Shown here: piece by piece, positions 1-9,431 of the stretch | Layout: the number at the start of each line of letters is the position of its first letter | Position numbering within the stretch: the stretch's first letter is position 1 | Assembly (NCBI GenBank): GCA_019637695.1 | Contig: JAHBVG010000027.1 | Span: 1-64,000, forward strand | Length of the DNA: 64,000 nucleotides | From: Caldilineaceae bacterium | GTDB lineage: Bacteria > Chloroflexota > Anaerolineae > Caldilineales > Caldilineaceae | Direction of reading: 5' to 3' | Notes under the pieces: model-generated | Database searches by the model: none | The model's input: only the letters and a program-made list of their open reading frames with translations | What the model was told of the DNA's origin: nothing | Program-made: the position numbers and the translations under genes

Positions 1-581
1 GAATGCGCCAACGTGTACTCCTGGCGCTTTCACTACTGCTCAACCCGCAGATCCTGATCTTGGACGAGCCGACAACGGCGTTGGACATCCTCACCCAGCG
101 CACGATCATCGATCTGCTGGGCAAGTTGAAGGCTGAACACAACTTCGCCATGATCTTTATTTCTCACGATCTGGCGATTGCCGCTGAACTGGCGGATCGG
201 GTGGCGACCATGTACGCCGGCGCGATTGTCGAGTTAGGCCCCACCGCAGATATTTTCTATCGCCCGCGCCATCCTTACACGTTGGGGCTGATCCGGGCTG
301 TGCCCACCGTCACCGGCGGCTTTGAGGAGCTGGCGTCGATCCCCGGCTCACCGCCCGATCTGATCGATCTGCCACCGGGCTGCAAGTTCCATCCACGCTG
401 TCCTTTTGTCAGCGACCGCTGTACCAGCGAAGAGCCGCCGCTGCTAGAGGTGGGCAAAAACCACACAGCCGCCTGTTGGCACTGGGAAGATGTGGAACGG
501 GAATTGGAGGCGAATCCACTGCATCGGGGCGCGCAAAACCTGCCCCCATCTGGGCAGTTCATCAGCGAAAGCGAACGCTAA
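1..581 (+). CDS. Oligopeptide/dipeptide ABC importer ATPase, DppD/OppD type (5' end outside window)
   Basis: C-terminal 193 codons of a nucleotide-binding subunit that powers uptake of peptides or, in this phylum often, oligosaccharides. The window opens just after the ABC signature (MRQRV is the tail of SGGMRQRV). Walker B ILILDEPTTALD and the H-loop ISHDLA follow. The C-terminal oligopeptide-transporter extension shows the PPGCKFHPRCPF cysteine motif typical of DppD/DppF ATPases. Walker A and probably the permease genes lie upstream, outside the window. It is followed 59 bp later by the second ATPase, so the two form the usual heterodimeric pair. Confidence 0.93.
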   Translation, partial: MRQRVLLALSLLLNPQILILDEPTTALDILTQRTIIDLLGKLKAEHNFAMIFISHDLAIAAELADRVATMYAGAIVELGPTADIFYRPRHPYTLGLIRAVPTVTGGFEELASIPGSPPDLIDLPPGCKFHPRCPFVSDRCTSEEPPLLEVGKNHTAACWHWEDVERELEANPLHRGAQNLPPSGQFISESER

Positions 582-640
582 CGTATGGCGACGTTGAACA
601 ATCCACATATCTATCGCAAAGACGGAAGCTAGAGACGTCA

Positions 641-1645
641 ATGGCCCAACCCATTCTCGAACTACGCAACGTTACAAAGACCTTTGGACGCGGCGCCGAA
701 AAGGTCACAGCCGTGGATGACATTTCGCTGGCGATTGGCGATCAGGAGATCGTCTGCCTGGTGGGGGAAAGCGGCTGCGGCAAGAGTACGACCGGGCGCA
801 TGGTGGCCGGGTTGATCCAGCCGTCGGCAGGGCAGATCCTCTTCCGCGGCCAGGATATCCTCGCGATGGACAGTAACCGCTATAAAGAGTATCGCAAAGC
901 GGTGCAGATCATCCATCAAGACCCTTACGCCTCGCTCAATCCAACCCAGACCGTGCGCGATATTTTGACGACGCCGCTGCTTCGCCACAAAAAAGTCAGC
1001 GGACGCGCCGGCGCCGAAAGCCGCGCATTGGAACTGTTGGAGATCGTCGATCTGACGCCGTCCAAAGAGTTTATCAACAAATACCCGCACCAATTGAGCG
1101 GCGGACAACGGCAGCGGGTTTCGGTGGCGCGGGCGTTGACAGTCGAGCCGAGCTTCATTGTGGCCGATGAAGCCGTCTCCATGGTGGATGTGTCGATCCG
1201 CGTCAGTTTGCTCAACATGCTGGCGCGGCTGCGCAATGAATTCAAGGTGACCTTCCTCTTCATCACCCACGATCTGGCGCTGGCAAAATACTTCGCCTGG
1301 GAACATCGCATTGTGGTGATGTATTTGGGGCGGATTGTGGAAGAAGGGCCGACCCCGAGGGCCATTGCCGATCCACGGCATCCCTATACCCAGGCTCTGC
1401 TGGCTGCTGTGCCCGAAGCAGATCCGGAACTCACCCACCGCAAGCGGCAGATAGAATTGAGGGGCGCTGATATTCCAAGCTTGCTCCATCTGCCGCCGGG
1501 GTGTACATTTCACCCGCGCTGCCCTTACTGTGTGGAAGGCGAATGTGATGTCCATGTGCCGCCCCTGGAGGAGATCGCCGTTGGTGGGCGCGTGGCCTGT
1601 CCGCCGCGCAAGGATGTGTCGGTTGAGATAGTAGAAGCAGCCTGA
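641..1645 (+). CDS. Oligopeptide/dipeptide ABC importer ATPase, DppF/OppF type
   Basis: 334-aa cytoplasmic ATPase, partner of the preceding subunit. Walker A GESGCGKST is at residues 42-50, the Q-loop near 93, signature LSGGQRQRV at 152-160, Walker B at about 172-177 and the H-loop His at 210. The cysteine motif PPGCTFHPRCPYC is in the C-terminal oligopeptide domain. The ATG at 641 was chosen because homology starts there (MAQPILELRNVTK); the reading frame stays open upstream into the previous gene. The D-loop region reads ADEAVSMVD instead of the usual ADEPVSALD, but the catalytic Glu is kept. The transported substrate cannot be deduced. Confidence 0.94.
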   Translation: MAQPILELRNVTKTFGRGAEKVTAVDDISLAIGDQEIVCLVGESGCGKSTTGRMVAGLIQPSAGQILFRGQDILAMDSNRYKEYRKAVQIIHQDPYASLNPTQTVRDILTTPLLRHKKVSGRAGAESRALELLEIVDLTPSKEFINKYPHQLSGGQRQRVSVARALTVEPSFIVADEAVSMVDVSIRVSLLNMLARLRNEFKVTFLFITHDLALAKYFAWEHRIVVMYLGRIVEEGPTPRAIADPRHPYTQALLAAVPEADPELTHRKRQIELRGADIPSLLHLPPGCTFHPRCPYCVEGECDVHVPPLEEIAVGGRVACPPRKDVSVEIVEAA

Positions 1646-1649
1646 CCCC

Positions 1650-1841
1650 ATGATCAGCCCAGAAATTGGCAAAGCCGGCTTTCTCATCGGTATCTTTGTG
1701 ACGATGGTATCAGGGGGGCTGTTGCTGGTGGTGGAACGGGGCAGCGCCGAGTTCACCATCTCACTGCTCACCTTTGGCATCGGGATTCTCTTTATCCTGC
1801 TGATCATTGTTCTCGTGCGGCTGGGTACAAAAAAATGGTAA
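1650..1841 (+). CDS. Small two-helix membrane protein
   Basis: 63-aa protein with two hydrophobic segments (about residues 9-28 and 36-57) separated by a short charged turn (ERGSAEF), ending in the basic tail RLGTKKW. It starts 4 bp after the stop of the ATPase, so it is probably co-translated with the importer. I do not recognise a family. It could be an accessory membrane peptide of the transporter. The tight spacing and clean hydrophobic profile support it as a real gene. Confidence 0.6.
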   Translation: MISPEIGKAGFLIGIFVTMVSGGLLLVVERGSAEFTISLLTFGIGILFILLIIVLVRLGTKKW

Positions 1842-1854
1842 CAGGAGGACGCCT

Positions 1855-2061
1855 GTGGAAGACGAACAGATAGCCGTCATCGAACAAAAAGGTGGACGCT
1901 TTGTAGCTTATCTCCTCGGCCAAAGCCAGATTCGGGCAGAAGGCGTCACCCAGGAAGAAGCCCTCGAAAGGTTAGGGACCGCCGTCCATCAACACTTACA
2001 GCGATCACGAACAAGCGCCCCACCCGTGCAGAACGTGATCATCCATAGCAACCGCAAATGA
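1855..2061 (+). CDS. Small HicB-like protein, orphan
   Basis: 68-aa protein read from a GTG at 1855, preceded by the Shine-Dalgarno ACAGGAGG about 6 nt upstream. An ATG at 1807 is in frame but lies inside the previous gene and has no ribosome site. The stretch VAYLLGQSQIRAEGVTQEEA followed by LERLGTAVHQHL resembles the beta-alpha-beta core of HicB/UPF0150 antitoxin-like proteins. No HicA toxin gene is adjacent. It may be a stand-alone HicB-fold regulator; the assignment is tentative. Confidence 0.5.
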   Translation: MEDEQIAVIEQKGGRFVAYLLGQSQIRAEGVTQEEALERLGTAVHQHLQRSRTSAPPVQNVIIHSNRK

Positions 2062-2091
2062 TGGACATTCTGTACCGGTCAAGATGATGGC

Positions 2092-2143
2092 GTAGGACGG
2101 ATTGGTAATCCGTCCAGAGGGGCGGAATGACATTCCGCCCTAC
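2092..2143. repeat. Tandem intergenic hairpins
   Basis: Two perfect hairpins lie back to back: GGACGGATT/AATCCGTCC (2095-2115, 3-nt loop) and GGGCGGAATG/CATTCCGCCC (2120-2140, 1-nt loop). GTAGG/CCTAC arms enclose both. There is no T-tract, so this is more likely an intergenic repeat or mRNA stabiliser than an intrinsic terminator. The rest of 2062-2336 holds two copies of ATGATGGACATTC (near 2059 and 2175) and no recognisable gene. Confidence 0.6.
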
Positions 2144-2336
2144 ATTCGTTCCACCCTCTCGTTGACCAATACAACATGATGGACATTCCGTCATTGCGCT
2201 GTCCGCGGTCTGCCGTCCGCAGTGATTTGTAGAACCCTCACCAGACTTTCTGCGTGAGTTTCTATCTCGCCCGACATTTAGGCGAGAATTGCATCAATTG
2301 GTTTCTTTATCCACCGATAACACAAGGAGTGAAACA

Positions 2337-4151
<1,815 letters not shown>

Positions 4152-4155
4152 GGCA

Positions 4156-4185
4156 GGGATTGGTGACTGGTGATTGGTGACTGGG
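4156..4185. repeat. Heptanucleotide repeat array (single arm)
   Basis: Four imperfect copies of a 7-nt unit (GATTGGT/GACTGGT) begin 5 bp after the stop codon of the binding protein. No complementary arm is seen nearby, unlike the other copies of this repeat family. Confidence 0.6.
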
Positions 4186-4232
4186 TTCTGCAAGCAGAAT
4201 CCGTATGGGCGCTGCTTGCTGGGCCACCCCTG

Positions 4233-4268
4233 AAGACCCGCCAGGTTTTCTGAAACCTGGCGGGTCTT
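4233..4268 (+). terminator. Strong hairpin after the binding-protein gene
   Basis: A perfect 16-bp stem (AAGACCCGCCAGGTTT) with a TCTG loop. The T-tract is weak (ends CTTGC). A near-identical stem occurs at 52519-52552, so this is also a repeat family (GACCCGCCAGGTT). Confidence 0.6.
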
Positions 4269-4285
4269 GCTACCGATAATCATAA

Positions 4286-4389
4286 GGTTGTTTTCAAACT
4301 CGGTAGGGAAGCGGAGCGAACACGCCTTCGTGCGACCGGGACGGCACGTGGGCGTGCCTGCTCCGCTTCAACTTATTTTGAATGCACCC
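4286..4389. mobile_element. Decayed MITE-like element
   Basis: 104 bp with imperfect terminal inverted repeats (GGTTGTTTTCAAA at the left; GGGTGCATTCAAA read inward from the right, 10 of 13 match). It is flanked by TAATCATAA (4277-4285) and TCATCATAA (4390-4398), 8 of 9 identical, as expected for an aged target duplication. An inner imperfect stem joins GAAGCGGAGC near 4309 with its complement near 4369. The ends resemble those of the 26055-26172 MITE and of the ISKra4-like element at 43124. Confidence 0.5.
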
Positions 4390-4407
4390 TCATCATAAAT
4401 GGCGAAG

Positions 4408-4437
4408 GAGGACCGGCAGTTTGCCGGTCCTCTTTTT
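4408..4437 (+). terminator. Rho-independent terminator
   Basis: A perfect 11-bp stem GAGGACCGGCA/TGCCGGTCCTC with a GTT loop, directly followed by five T residues. It would isolate the upstream ABC operon from the promoter at 4531. Confidence 0.75.
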
Positions 4438-4530
4438 CGATCCAGCAAGAAAACAAATTCAAACAAAATATTGTGAAAGACTGAACAACAAATTTGTGAA
4501 ACAAAAAGAACAAGAAGAGAAAAAAAGTAC

Positions 4531-4559
4531 TTGACAAATGACAATAGCGATTGTATGCT
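4531..4559 (+). promoter_or_regulatory. Sigma70-type promoter of the isomerase operon
   Basis: TTGACA (4531-4536), a 17-bp spacer and TATGCT (4554-4559). About 90 bp of A-rich sequence upstream (4441-4530), in otherwise GC-rich DNA, could act as an UP element. The predicted start near 4566 leaves a leader of about 250 nt before the ATG at 4816. Confidence 0.75.
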
Positions 4560-4600
4560 CTGTTCAGCCCGGTTCAATTCGTTCAAAATTTGTAACTGTA

Positions 4601-4669
4601 CAGGTGCGACGCACTGCCCAGGAGAACACCCGGCATTCGCATCTGATTTTGGCCAGTGCGTCGCACCTG
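4601..4669. promoter_or_regulatory. Twin palindromic operator candidates
   Basis: Two 16-bp arms, CAGGTGCGACGCACTG (4601-4616) and its exact reverse complement (4654-4669). Each arm contains a perfect 11-bp palindrome, GTGCGACGCAC or GTGCGTCGCAC, with centres at 4609 and 4661, i.e. 52 bp or about five helical turns apart. Flanking sequence is also partly mirrored (TAACTGTACAG and its counterpart). They lie about 35-95 bp downstream of the predicted start point. Binding sites for a dimeric repressor such as the DeoR protein at 6288, or a leader RNA hairpin, are possible readings. Confidence 0.6.
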
Positions 4670-4815
4670 TGGCTGTATAGTTACGAAAATTGTTCATCAC
4701 CTTGCTTCTGCACAAGCCTGGGCCTTCATCCTCGTTACCCCTGAATCAATCAAAGTTGCCAACTGAGTTCCGATTGGATTGAACTCGTCGTTCACACCAT
4801 AAGGACAAGGCTGAT

Positions 4816-6234
4816 ATGGATTTTTCCCAGCGCAACTATCCGCGGGCCAGAGTGGGTCTTTTCGCAATTGGTCTTGCAGCATACTGGCCGCAGTTTCCAG
4901 GGTTGAAAGAACGCCTGGAAGGTTACTACGCGCATATTGTCGAGCAACTTTCAGGATTTGCCGAAGTCGTCGGCATGGGTTTGGTCGATACCGCTCAGGA
5001 AGCTTACAGGGCAGGGGATGCGCTGGCCGCGGCGAATGTCGATTTGCTCATCTGCCACACAGCAACATACGCCACCAGCGCCCAGGTGTTGCCGATTGTG
5101 CAGCGAGCAAAGGTTCCTGTCCTCGTCTTGAATTTACAACCCTCCCCCTCGCTTGATTACGAAAATACAGACACAGGCGAATGGCTGGCCAATTGCTCTA
5201 CCTGCTGTGTACCCGAAATCGCCAACGCCTTCCACCGCGCTGGGATCGAATTTCAGGTCGTCTCCGGCGCGCTCTATGACGACGAACGGGCGTGGACGAC
5301 GCTGCGCCAGTGGTGTCAGGCGGCGACCGCAGTGCGCGTCCTCAAGGGCGCGCGCTTCGGCTTCCTGGGCCACACCTACCCCGGTATGCTCGATATGTAT
5401 TCGGACTTCACCCAGCACCATGCCCAATTGGGAACGCATGTGGAAGTGTTAGAGATGGACGATCTGGCAGATCGGGTCAATGCGGCGACGCAAGCCGAGA
5501 TCGACAGCAAACTGGAGGAAGCGCGCCAGATTTTCGAGATCGACGCCTCGGCGCAAGAGGACGATCTGCAATGGGCTTGCAAGGTGGCAGTAGGGCTAGA
5601 CCGATTGGCAGCCGATTTCGAGTTGGGCGCATTGGCCTACTATTACCGGGGCAGCAACGGCAACGAGTTCGAGCGGCTGGGGGCAGCGTTGATCTTGGGG
5701 AATTCGCTGCTCACCGCTCGCGGCATCCCCGCCGCGGGGGAAGGGGATCTCAAAAACGCCGTCGCCATGAAGGTGATGGATCTCCTCGGCGCAGGCGGCT
5801 CGTACACCGAGTTTTACGCTATGGACTTCAAGGATCAGTTCATACTCATGGGCCACGATGGACCGGCGCACCTCGCCATCGGCGACCGCAAGCCGATCCT
5901 GCGCGGGCTGGGTCTCTACCACGGCAAATCGGGCGCAGGGGTTTCTGTGGAATTCAATGTCAAGAGCGGTCCGGTCACCATCTTCTCCTGTACACAGACG
6001 CGTGATGGTCGGCTTAAGTTCCTCGCCGCCGAAGGGGAATCGATCCCCGGCCCGATCCTGCGCATTGGCAACACCAACAGCCGCATTCGCTTTGGCCTGG
6101 GGCCAGCCGAGTTTGTGGACGCATGGTGCGCACAGGCCCCCACCCATCATTGTGCGCTGGGGATCGGTCATCGCAGTGGCGTATTAGCGAAGTTTGCGCG
6201 GTTGCAGAAACTGGAGTTTGCGAGAGTGGCGTGA
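4816..6234 (+). CDS. L-fucose/L-arabinose isomerase-fold sugar isomerase
   Basis: 472-aa protein that resembles the L-fucose/L-arabinose isomerase superfamily, which interconverts aldoses and ketoses in the cytoplasm with a divalent metal. Visible features are an N-terminal VGLFAIGLAAYWPQFPG segment, ICHTATYATSAQVLP, GHTYPGMLDMYSDFTQHH, AAGEGDLKNAVAMKVM and a C-terminal HHCALGIGH metal-ligand-like motif. The start has a ribosome site AAGGAC. It is the first gene behind the strong promoter at 4531 and is followed by DeoR and a RhaM-type mutarotase, which argues for a deoxy- or pentose-sugar substrate such as L-rhamnose, L-fucose or L-arabinose. Exact specificity is not visible. Confidence 0.8.
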   Translation: MDFSQRNYPRARVGLFAIGLAAYWPQFPGLKERLEGYYAHIVEQLSGFAEVVGMGLVDTAQEAYRAGDALAAANVDLLICHTATYATSAQVLPIVQRAKVPVLVLNLQPSPSLDYENTDTGEWLANCSTCCVPEIANAFHRAGIEFQVVSGALYDDERAWTTLRQWCQAATAVRVLKGARFGFLGHTYPGMLDMYSDFTQHHAQLGTHVEVLEMDDLADRVNAATQAEIDSKLEEARQIFEIDASAQEDDLQWACKVAVGLDRLAADFELGALAYYYRGSNGNEFERLGAALILGNSLLTARGIPAAGEGDLKNAVAMKVMDLLGAGGSYTEFYAMDFKDQFILMGHDGPAHLAIGDRKPILRGLGLYHGKSGAGVSVEFNVKSGPVTIFSCTQTRDGRLKFLAAEGESIPGPILRIGNTNSRIRFGLGPAEFVDAWCAQAPTHHCALGIGHRSGVLAKFARLQKLEFARVA

Positions 6235-6287
6235 ATGGATCACCAATCACAACCAATTCCCAACCATCATCCCTTAACAGATGCCGC

Positions 6288-7076
6288 ATGTTAGCGAACG
6301 AACGTCAGCAACAGATCATGGCTCGGCTTTTGGCCCAGGAATCGGCGTCGGTGGCCGAACTGAGCGAGGCGTTTGGCGTCTCGTCGGTGACCATCCGCAA
6401 TGATTTGAACCAACTGGCCGATCAAGGGCGAGTCATGCGCATCCACGGCGGTGCGCGCATTGCCAATGGGCGCACCCGGCAAGAGTATTCGTTTGCCACA
6501 CGCCAGGGGATCAACGCCATCCGCAAAGAGCGTATTGGCAAAGTGGCGGCAACCCTGATCAATCCCATGGATTCGATCCTGCTCGACGCCAGCACCACGG
6601 CTGCTGCGGTTGCACAGGCGTTGAAACAGACGCCGATCTTGAGCGAAGTAACCGTGGTAACAACGGGACTATGGACGGCGCTGGAACTATTAGAGGTTCC
6701 CAATGTCAGCACGATCCTGGCCGGCGGGTATGTACGCAGCACCACAGGATCGGTGACAGGCTCGATTGCCACCCAGGTGCTGCAAAGTCTGAATATCCAA
6801 AAAGCCTTCCTGGGCGCCTGGGGGTTGAATTTGGAGGAAGGTTTGACAGATACACATCTCCTCGAAGTGGGGTTGAAGAAAGCGGTGATCGAGCGCGCCC
6901 AACAGGTGATCGCGATTGTAGATGGCAGCAAGTTTGGGCGGTTGGGGCTGGCCTCATTTGCCGCCATCGACCAGATATCCTGTCTGATCACCGATGATTC
7001 TGCGCCTGAGGAGATGCTCTGTGCCCTGCGCAGAGCGGGCGTGGATGTCTATGTTGCGAAGGATGAACAGCAATAG
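6288..7076 (+). CDS. DeoR-family transcriptional repressor
   Basis: 262 aa. The N-terminal winged helix-turn-helix spans about residues 5-57 (RQQQIMARLLAQESASVAEL, then GVSSVTIRNDLNQL and GRVMRIHGGA). The C-terminal DeoRC sensor domain binds a phosphorylated sugar in family members. The ATG at 6288 is chosen because DeoR homology begins there; an upstream in-frame ATG at 6123 lies inside the isomerase gene. It lies 53 bp after the isomerase and 13 bp before the mutarotase, so it probably represses its own operon through the palindromes at 4601-4669. That link is an inference. Confidence 0.9.
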   Translation: MLANERQQQIMARLLAQESASVAELSEAFGVSSVTIRNDLNQLADQGRVMRIHGGARIANGRTRQEYSFATRQGINAIRKERIGKVAATLINPMDSILLDASTTAAAVAQALKQTPILSEVTVVTTGLWTALELLEVPNVSTILAGGYVRSTTGSVTGSIATQVLQSLNIQKAFLGAWGLNLEEGLTDTHLLEVGLKKAVIERAQQVIAIVDGSKFGRLGLASFAAIDQISCLITDDSAPEEMLCALRRAGVDVYVAKDEQQ

Positions 7077-7089
7077 CAGAGGGAAAAAG

Positions 7090-7413
7090 ATGAAACGAGT
7101 AGGGTTTCAACTAAAAGTAAAAGAGGCATTGATCGACGAGTATGTAGAGCATCATAAGCAGGTCTGGCCGGAGATGTTGGCAGCGCTGCGCCAGGCGGGC
7201 TGGCACAACTATTCGCTCTTCCTGCGCCAGGATGGCCTCCTCTTCGGCTACTTCGAGACGCCCGACAGCCTGGAAGCTGCCCAGGCCAAAATGGCATCCA
7301 CCGAGATCAACACCCGCTGGCAGCAATTCATGGCTCCCTACTTTGAATCGGCCAACAACGCGCGGCCCGATGAAATGTTTCTTGAATTGCGCGAGGTCTT
7401 TCATTTGGATTGA
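7090..7413 (+). CDS. L-rhamnose mutarotase family protein (RhaM-like)
   Basis: 107 aa, the size of E. coli RhaM, which interconverts alpha and beta anomers of L-rhamnose. Tyr18, His22 and Tyr41 sit at the same positions as the described catalytic residues of the E. coli enzyme (segments DEYVEHHKQVWPEM and GWHNYSLF). The ATG at 7090 is preceded by GAGGGAAAAAG; the frame is open further upstream inside the deoR gene. It ends the isomerase-deoR-rhaM operon. No rhamnulokinase or aldolase is next to it. RhaM homologues can act on other 6-deoxy sugars such as fucose. Confidence 0.88.
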   Translation: MKRVGFQLKVKEALIDEYVEHHKQVWPEMLAALRQAGWHNYSLFLRQDGLLFGYFETPDSLEAAQAKMASTEINTRWQQFMAPYFESANNARPDEMFLELREVFHLD

Positions 7414-7556
7414 GGACTGGGGACTGGGGATTGGGGACTGGGTGTACCGTCATGACCGCGAATGGGAGAAAAACGCGAATAACCGGTGTAGAGAACCGAG
7501 ATTGACGCGGCGGCTAGATCCCTAATCACCAATCCCTAGTCGCCCAATCGCTTAAT
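7414..7556. repeat. Inverted heptanucleotide repeat
   Basis: The left arm (7414-7442) is four copies of GACTGGG/GATTGGG starting right after the stop codon. The right arm (7519-7556) is the complementary type (CCCTAATC, CCAATCCC, CCCAATCG). About 75 bp of unremarkable sequence separates them. Confidence 0.65.
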
Positions 7557-7589
7557 CTCTCTCCGCGCCTCTCGCGCCATTCAATATAG

Positions 7590-8282
7590 AAAGAAGTACA
7601 ACCGGTCTTCCAAGATCCTTTTGCCGCGTTCAGCCCGCTCAAGCGCATCGATCGCTATCTCTATGAGACCGTATCCAATTACAAGATGGCCGACAAAGCG
7701 GGCGCGGATCGCTACATCGATCAAACGCTGACCGAAGTAGGGCTTTCTCTGGCGGAGGTCAAAGGACGCTATCCCAACGAACTTTCCGGGGGTCAGGCGC
7801 AACGCGTCGCCATTGCCCGCGCCCTCTTGACCCGTCCATCGTTGATTGTAGCGGATGAGCCAGTGTCGATGCTCGACGCGTCCCTGCGCATGTCAATTGT
7901 GAATATGTTCCGCAAACTCAAAGACGAGCAACATGTCACCTTCCTCTACGTCACCCACGATCTGGCGACCGCCTTCTATTCGGCGGATCGCATCGCCGTC
8001 ATGTTGCGCGGGTGGATCGTAGAGATGGGTCCTGTGGAGCAGGTGCTGGGGTCGCCTAAACATCCCTATACGGTGAGCCTCAAGGAATCCATTCCCCAGG
8101 CGGACCCTGACAAAGTCTGGAATACAAAGACCAGCCTGGTCGAACTGGAAACAGACGAGTACATGCGCGTTGGCTGCCGCTTTGCCGGTCGCTGCCCGGC
8201 GGCGATGGATGTCTGTCGCCAGCAGGTCCCCCCCAATTTCAACCATGAAGGCCGAATGGTAAAATGTTTTCTGTACGAATAG
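7590..8282 (+). pseudogene. 5'-truncated oligopeptide ABC transporter ATPase
   Basis: The frame carries the C-terminal two thirds of a DppF/OppF-type ATPase: VFQDPFAAFSPLKRI (Q-loop region, from about 7596), signature LSGGQAQRVAIARAL, Walker B LIVADEPVSMLD, H-loop VTHDLA and the CRFAGRCPAAMDVC cysteine motif. The whole N-terminal part with Walker A is missing. An in-frame TAG at 7587 stops the frame just upstream, and heptanucleotide repeats lie before that. The first ATG (7686) falls after the Q-loop, so any product could not bind ATP normally. The 3' part is intact. It is probably the remnant of a second importer operon cut off by a deletion or repeat insertion. Confidence 0.85.
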
Positions 8283-8283
8283 C

Positions 8284-8319
8284 AATCTCCAATATCTAAT
8301 ATCCAATACCCCATTCCCC
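8284..8319. repeat. Heptanucleotide repeat array
   Basis: Complement-type arm (CCAATAT, CTAATAT, CCAATAC, CCCATTC) 2 bp after the stop of the ATPase remnant. No opposite arm is visible. Confidence 0.55.
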
Positions 8320-8333
8320 AAGGAGGTTTCACC

Positions 8334-9329
8334 GTGCTACGCGTCGCCGTCATCGGCATGGGCAACATTGGCAACACCCATGCGCCTGTCTACCAACAAG
8401 ATCCGCTGGCCGAATTGGTCGCGGTCTGCGACATCATCAAGGAACGCGCCGACAAAGCCGCCGCCCGCTACGGCGTCCCTGCCTTTTATAGCGTGGACGA
8501 GATGCTGCGCGCCGTGGAACTCGACGCCGTGAGCGTCACCACGGCAGGGACGGAAAATGGCGGCGACCATTACGAGCCGACCATGCAATGCCTTGACGCG
8601 GGGATCAACGTCCTCGGCGAGAAGCCGATCTCCAACGACATTGTGAAGGCGCGACAGATGGTGGCTAAGGCCGAGGAGAAGGGACTCTACTACGGCATCA
8701 ACCTCAACCACCGCTTTGTGCCTCCGGCTGCCAAGGCCAAGCAGTGGGTGACCGAGGGCAAGCTGGGCGATCTGCTGCTGATCAACATGACCATGTGGAT
8801 CGGCAACCCCAACGAGACATCGCCCTGGTTCCATATCCGCGCGTTGCATCCCCACTCACTCGACATCATGCGCTATTTCTGCGGCGACGTGAAGCGGGTC
8901 CACGCCTTCTTCAACCGCGCGCCGGGGCGCATCACCTATTCCAATGTGCAGGTCAATTTGGAATTTGAAAACGGCGTCGTCGGCCATCTCACCGGCAGTT
9001 ACGATACCAACCCGCGCCACAATCTCGAACGCTGCGAGGTAATGGGGACCGAGGGGCGCTTTGTCCTCGACAATTTGTACGAAGAACTCACCCTCTACCC
9101 CCGTCGCTCAGACGAGTTGACTGTGATCCGCAACAGCATCATGGGCGGGCTGAGCGGCTTCGGCGCCACCTTCACCAACCGCATCCATCGCTGGCTGGAA
9201 CAGATCCATGCTGAGGTGGACCCCAGCGAGATCGAAGCCTCCGGCAAAGAGGGCCTCGCCGTGCAAGAGATCATCGAAGCGGCGATCCGTTCGCATGAGA
9301 GCGGGCAGGCCGAAGCGCCGGGGAATTAA
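8334..9329 (+). CDS. Gfo/Idh/MocA family oxidoreductase (copy 1)
   Basis: 331-aa NAD(P)-dependent sugar dehydrogenase. The GTG start at 8334 follows AAGGAGG. The N-terminal Rossmann fold has GMGNIG (residues 8-13), and GEKPIS carries the conserved EKP of the family. LHPHSLDIMRYFCG holds the expected catalytic-region His and Asp. Such enzymes oxidise a sugar or inositol hydroxyl to a ketone. It is very similar to the copy at 11857 (shared HYEPTMQ, LGEKPISN, INLNHRF, MWI, LHPH), so the two are recent paralogues flanking a sulfotransferase and a sulfatase-fold gene. The substrate is unknown. Confidence 0.9.
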   Translation: MLRVAVIGMGNIGNTHAPVYQQDPLAELVAVCDIIKERADKAAARYGVPAFYSVDEMLRAVELDAVSVTTAGTENGGDHYEPTMQCLDAGINVLGEKPISNDIVKARQMVAKAEEKGLYYGINLNHRFVPPAAKAKQWVTEGKLGDLLLINMTMWIGNPNETSPWFHIRALHPHSLDIMRYFCGDVKRVHAFFNRAPGRITYSNVQVNLEFENGVVGHLTGSYDTNPRHNLERCEVMGTEGRFVLDNLYEELTLYPRRSDELTVIRNSIMGGLSGFGATFTNRIHRWLEQIHAEVDPSEIEASGKEGLAVQEIIEAAIRSHESGQAEAPGN

Positions 9330-9412
9330 AGTCAAAAGGCAAATTGCAAAAGGCAAAAGTGGCGGCATGTTTGCAGGTTCGCAACTCGCCCCTCGCAATT
9401 CGCTTCACCTTG
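9330..9412. repeat. Inverted short-period repeat
   Basis: The left arm has AAAAGGC/AAATTGC units right after the stop; the right side has GCAACTCGCCCC and GCAATTCGC units. Same class as the other spacer repeats but more degenerate. Confidence 0.45.
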
Positions 9413-9431
9413 TCATCCTTTTGGAGCTTCT

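Noticed and set aside
662..1807. Minus-strand open frame of 381 codons
   Set aside because: Shadow of the DppF-type ATPase.
2062..2336. Possible tRNA or riboswitch in the spacer
   Set aside because: The hairpins do not form a cloverleaf or a known aptamer pattern; only stacked simple stems are seen.
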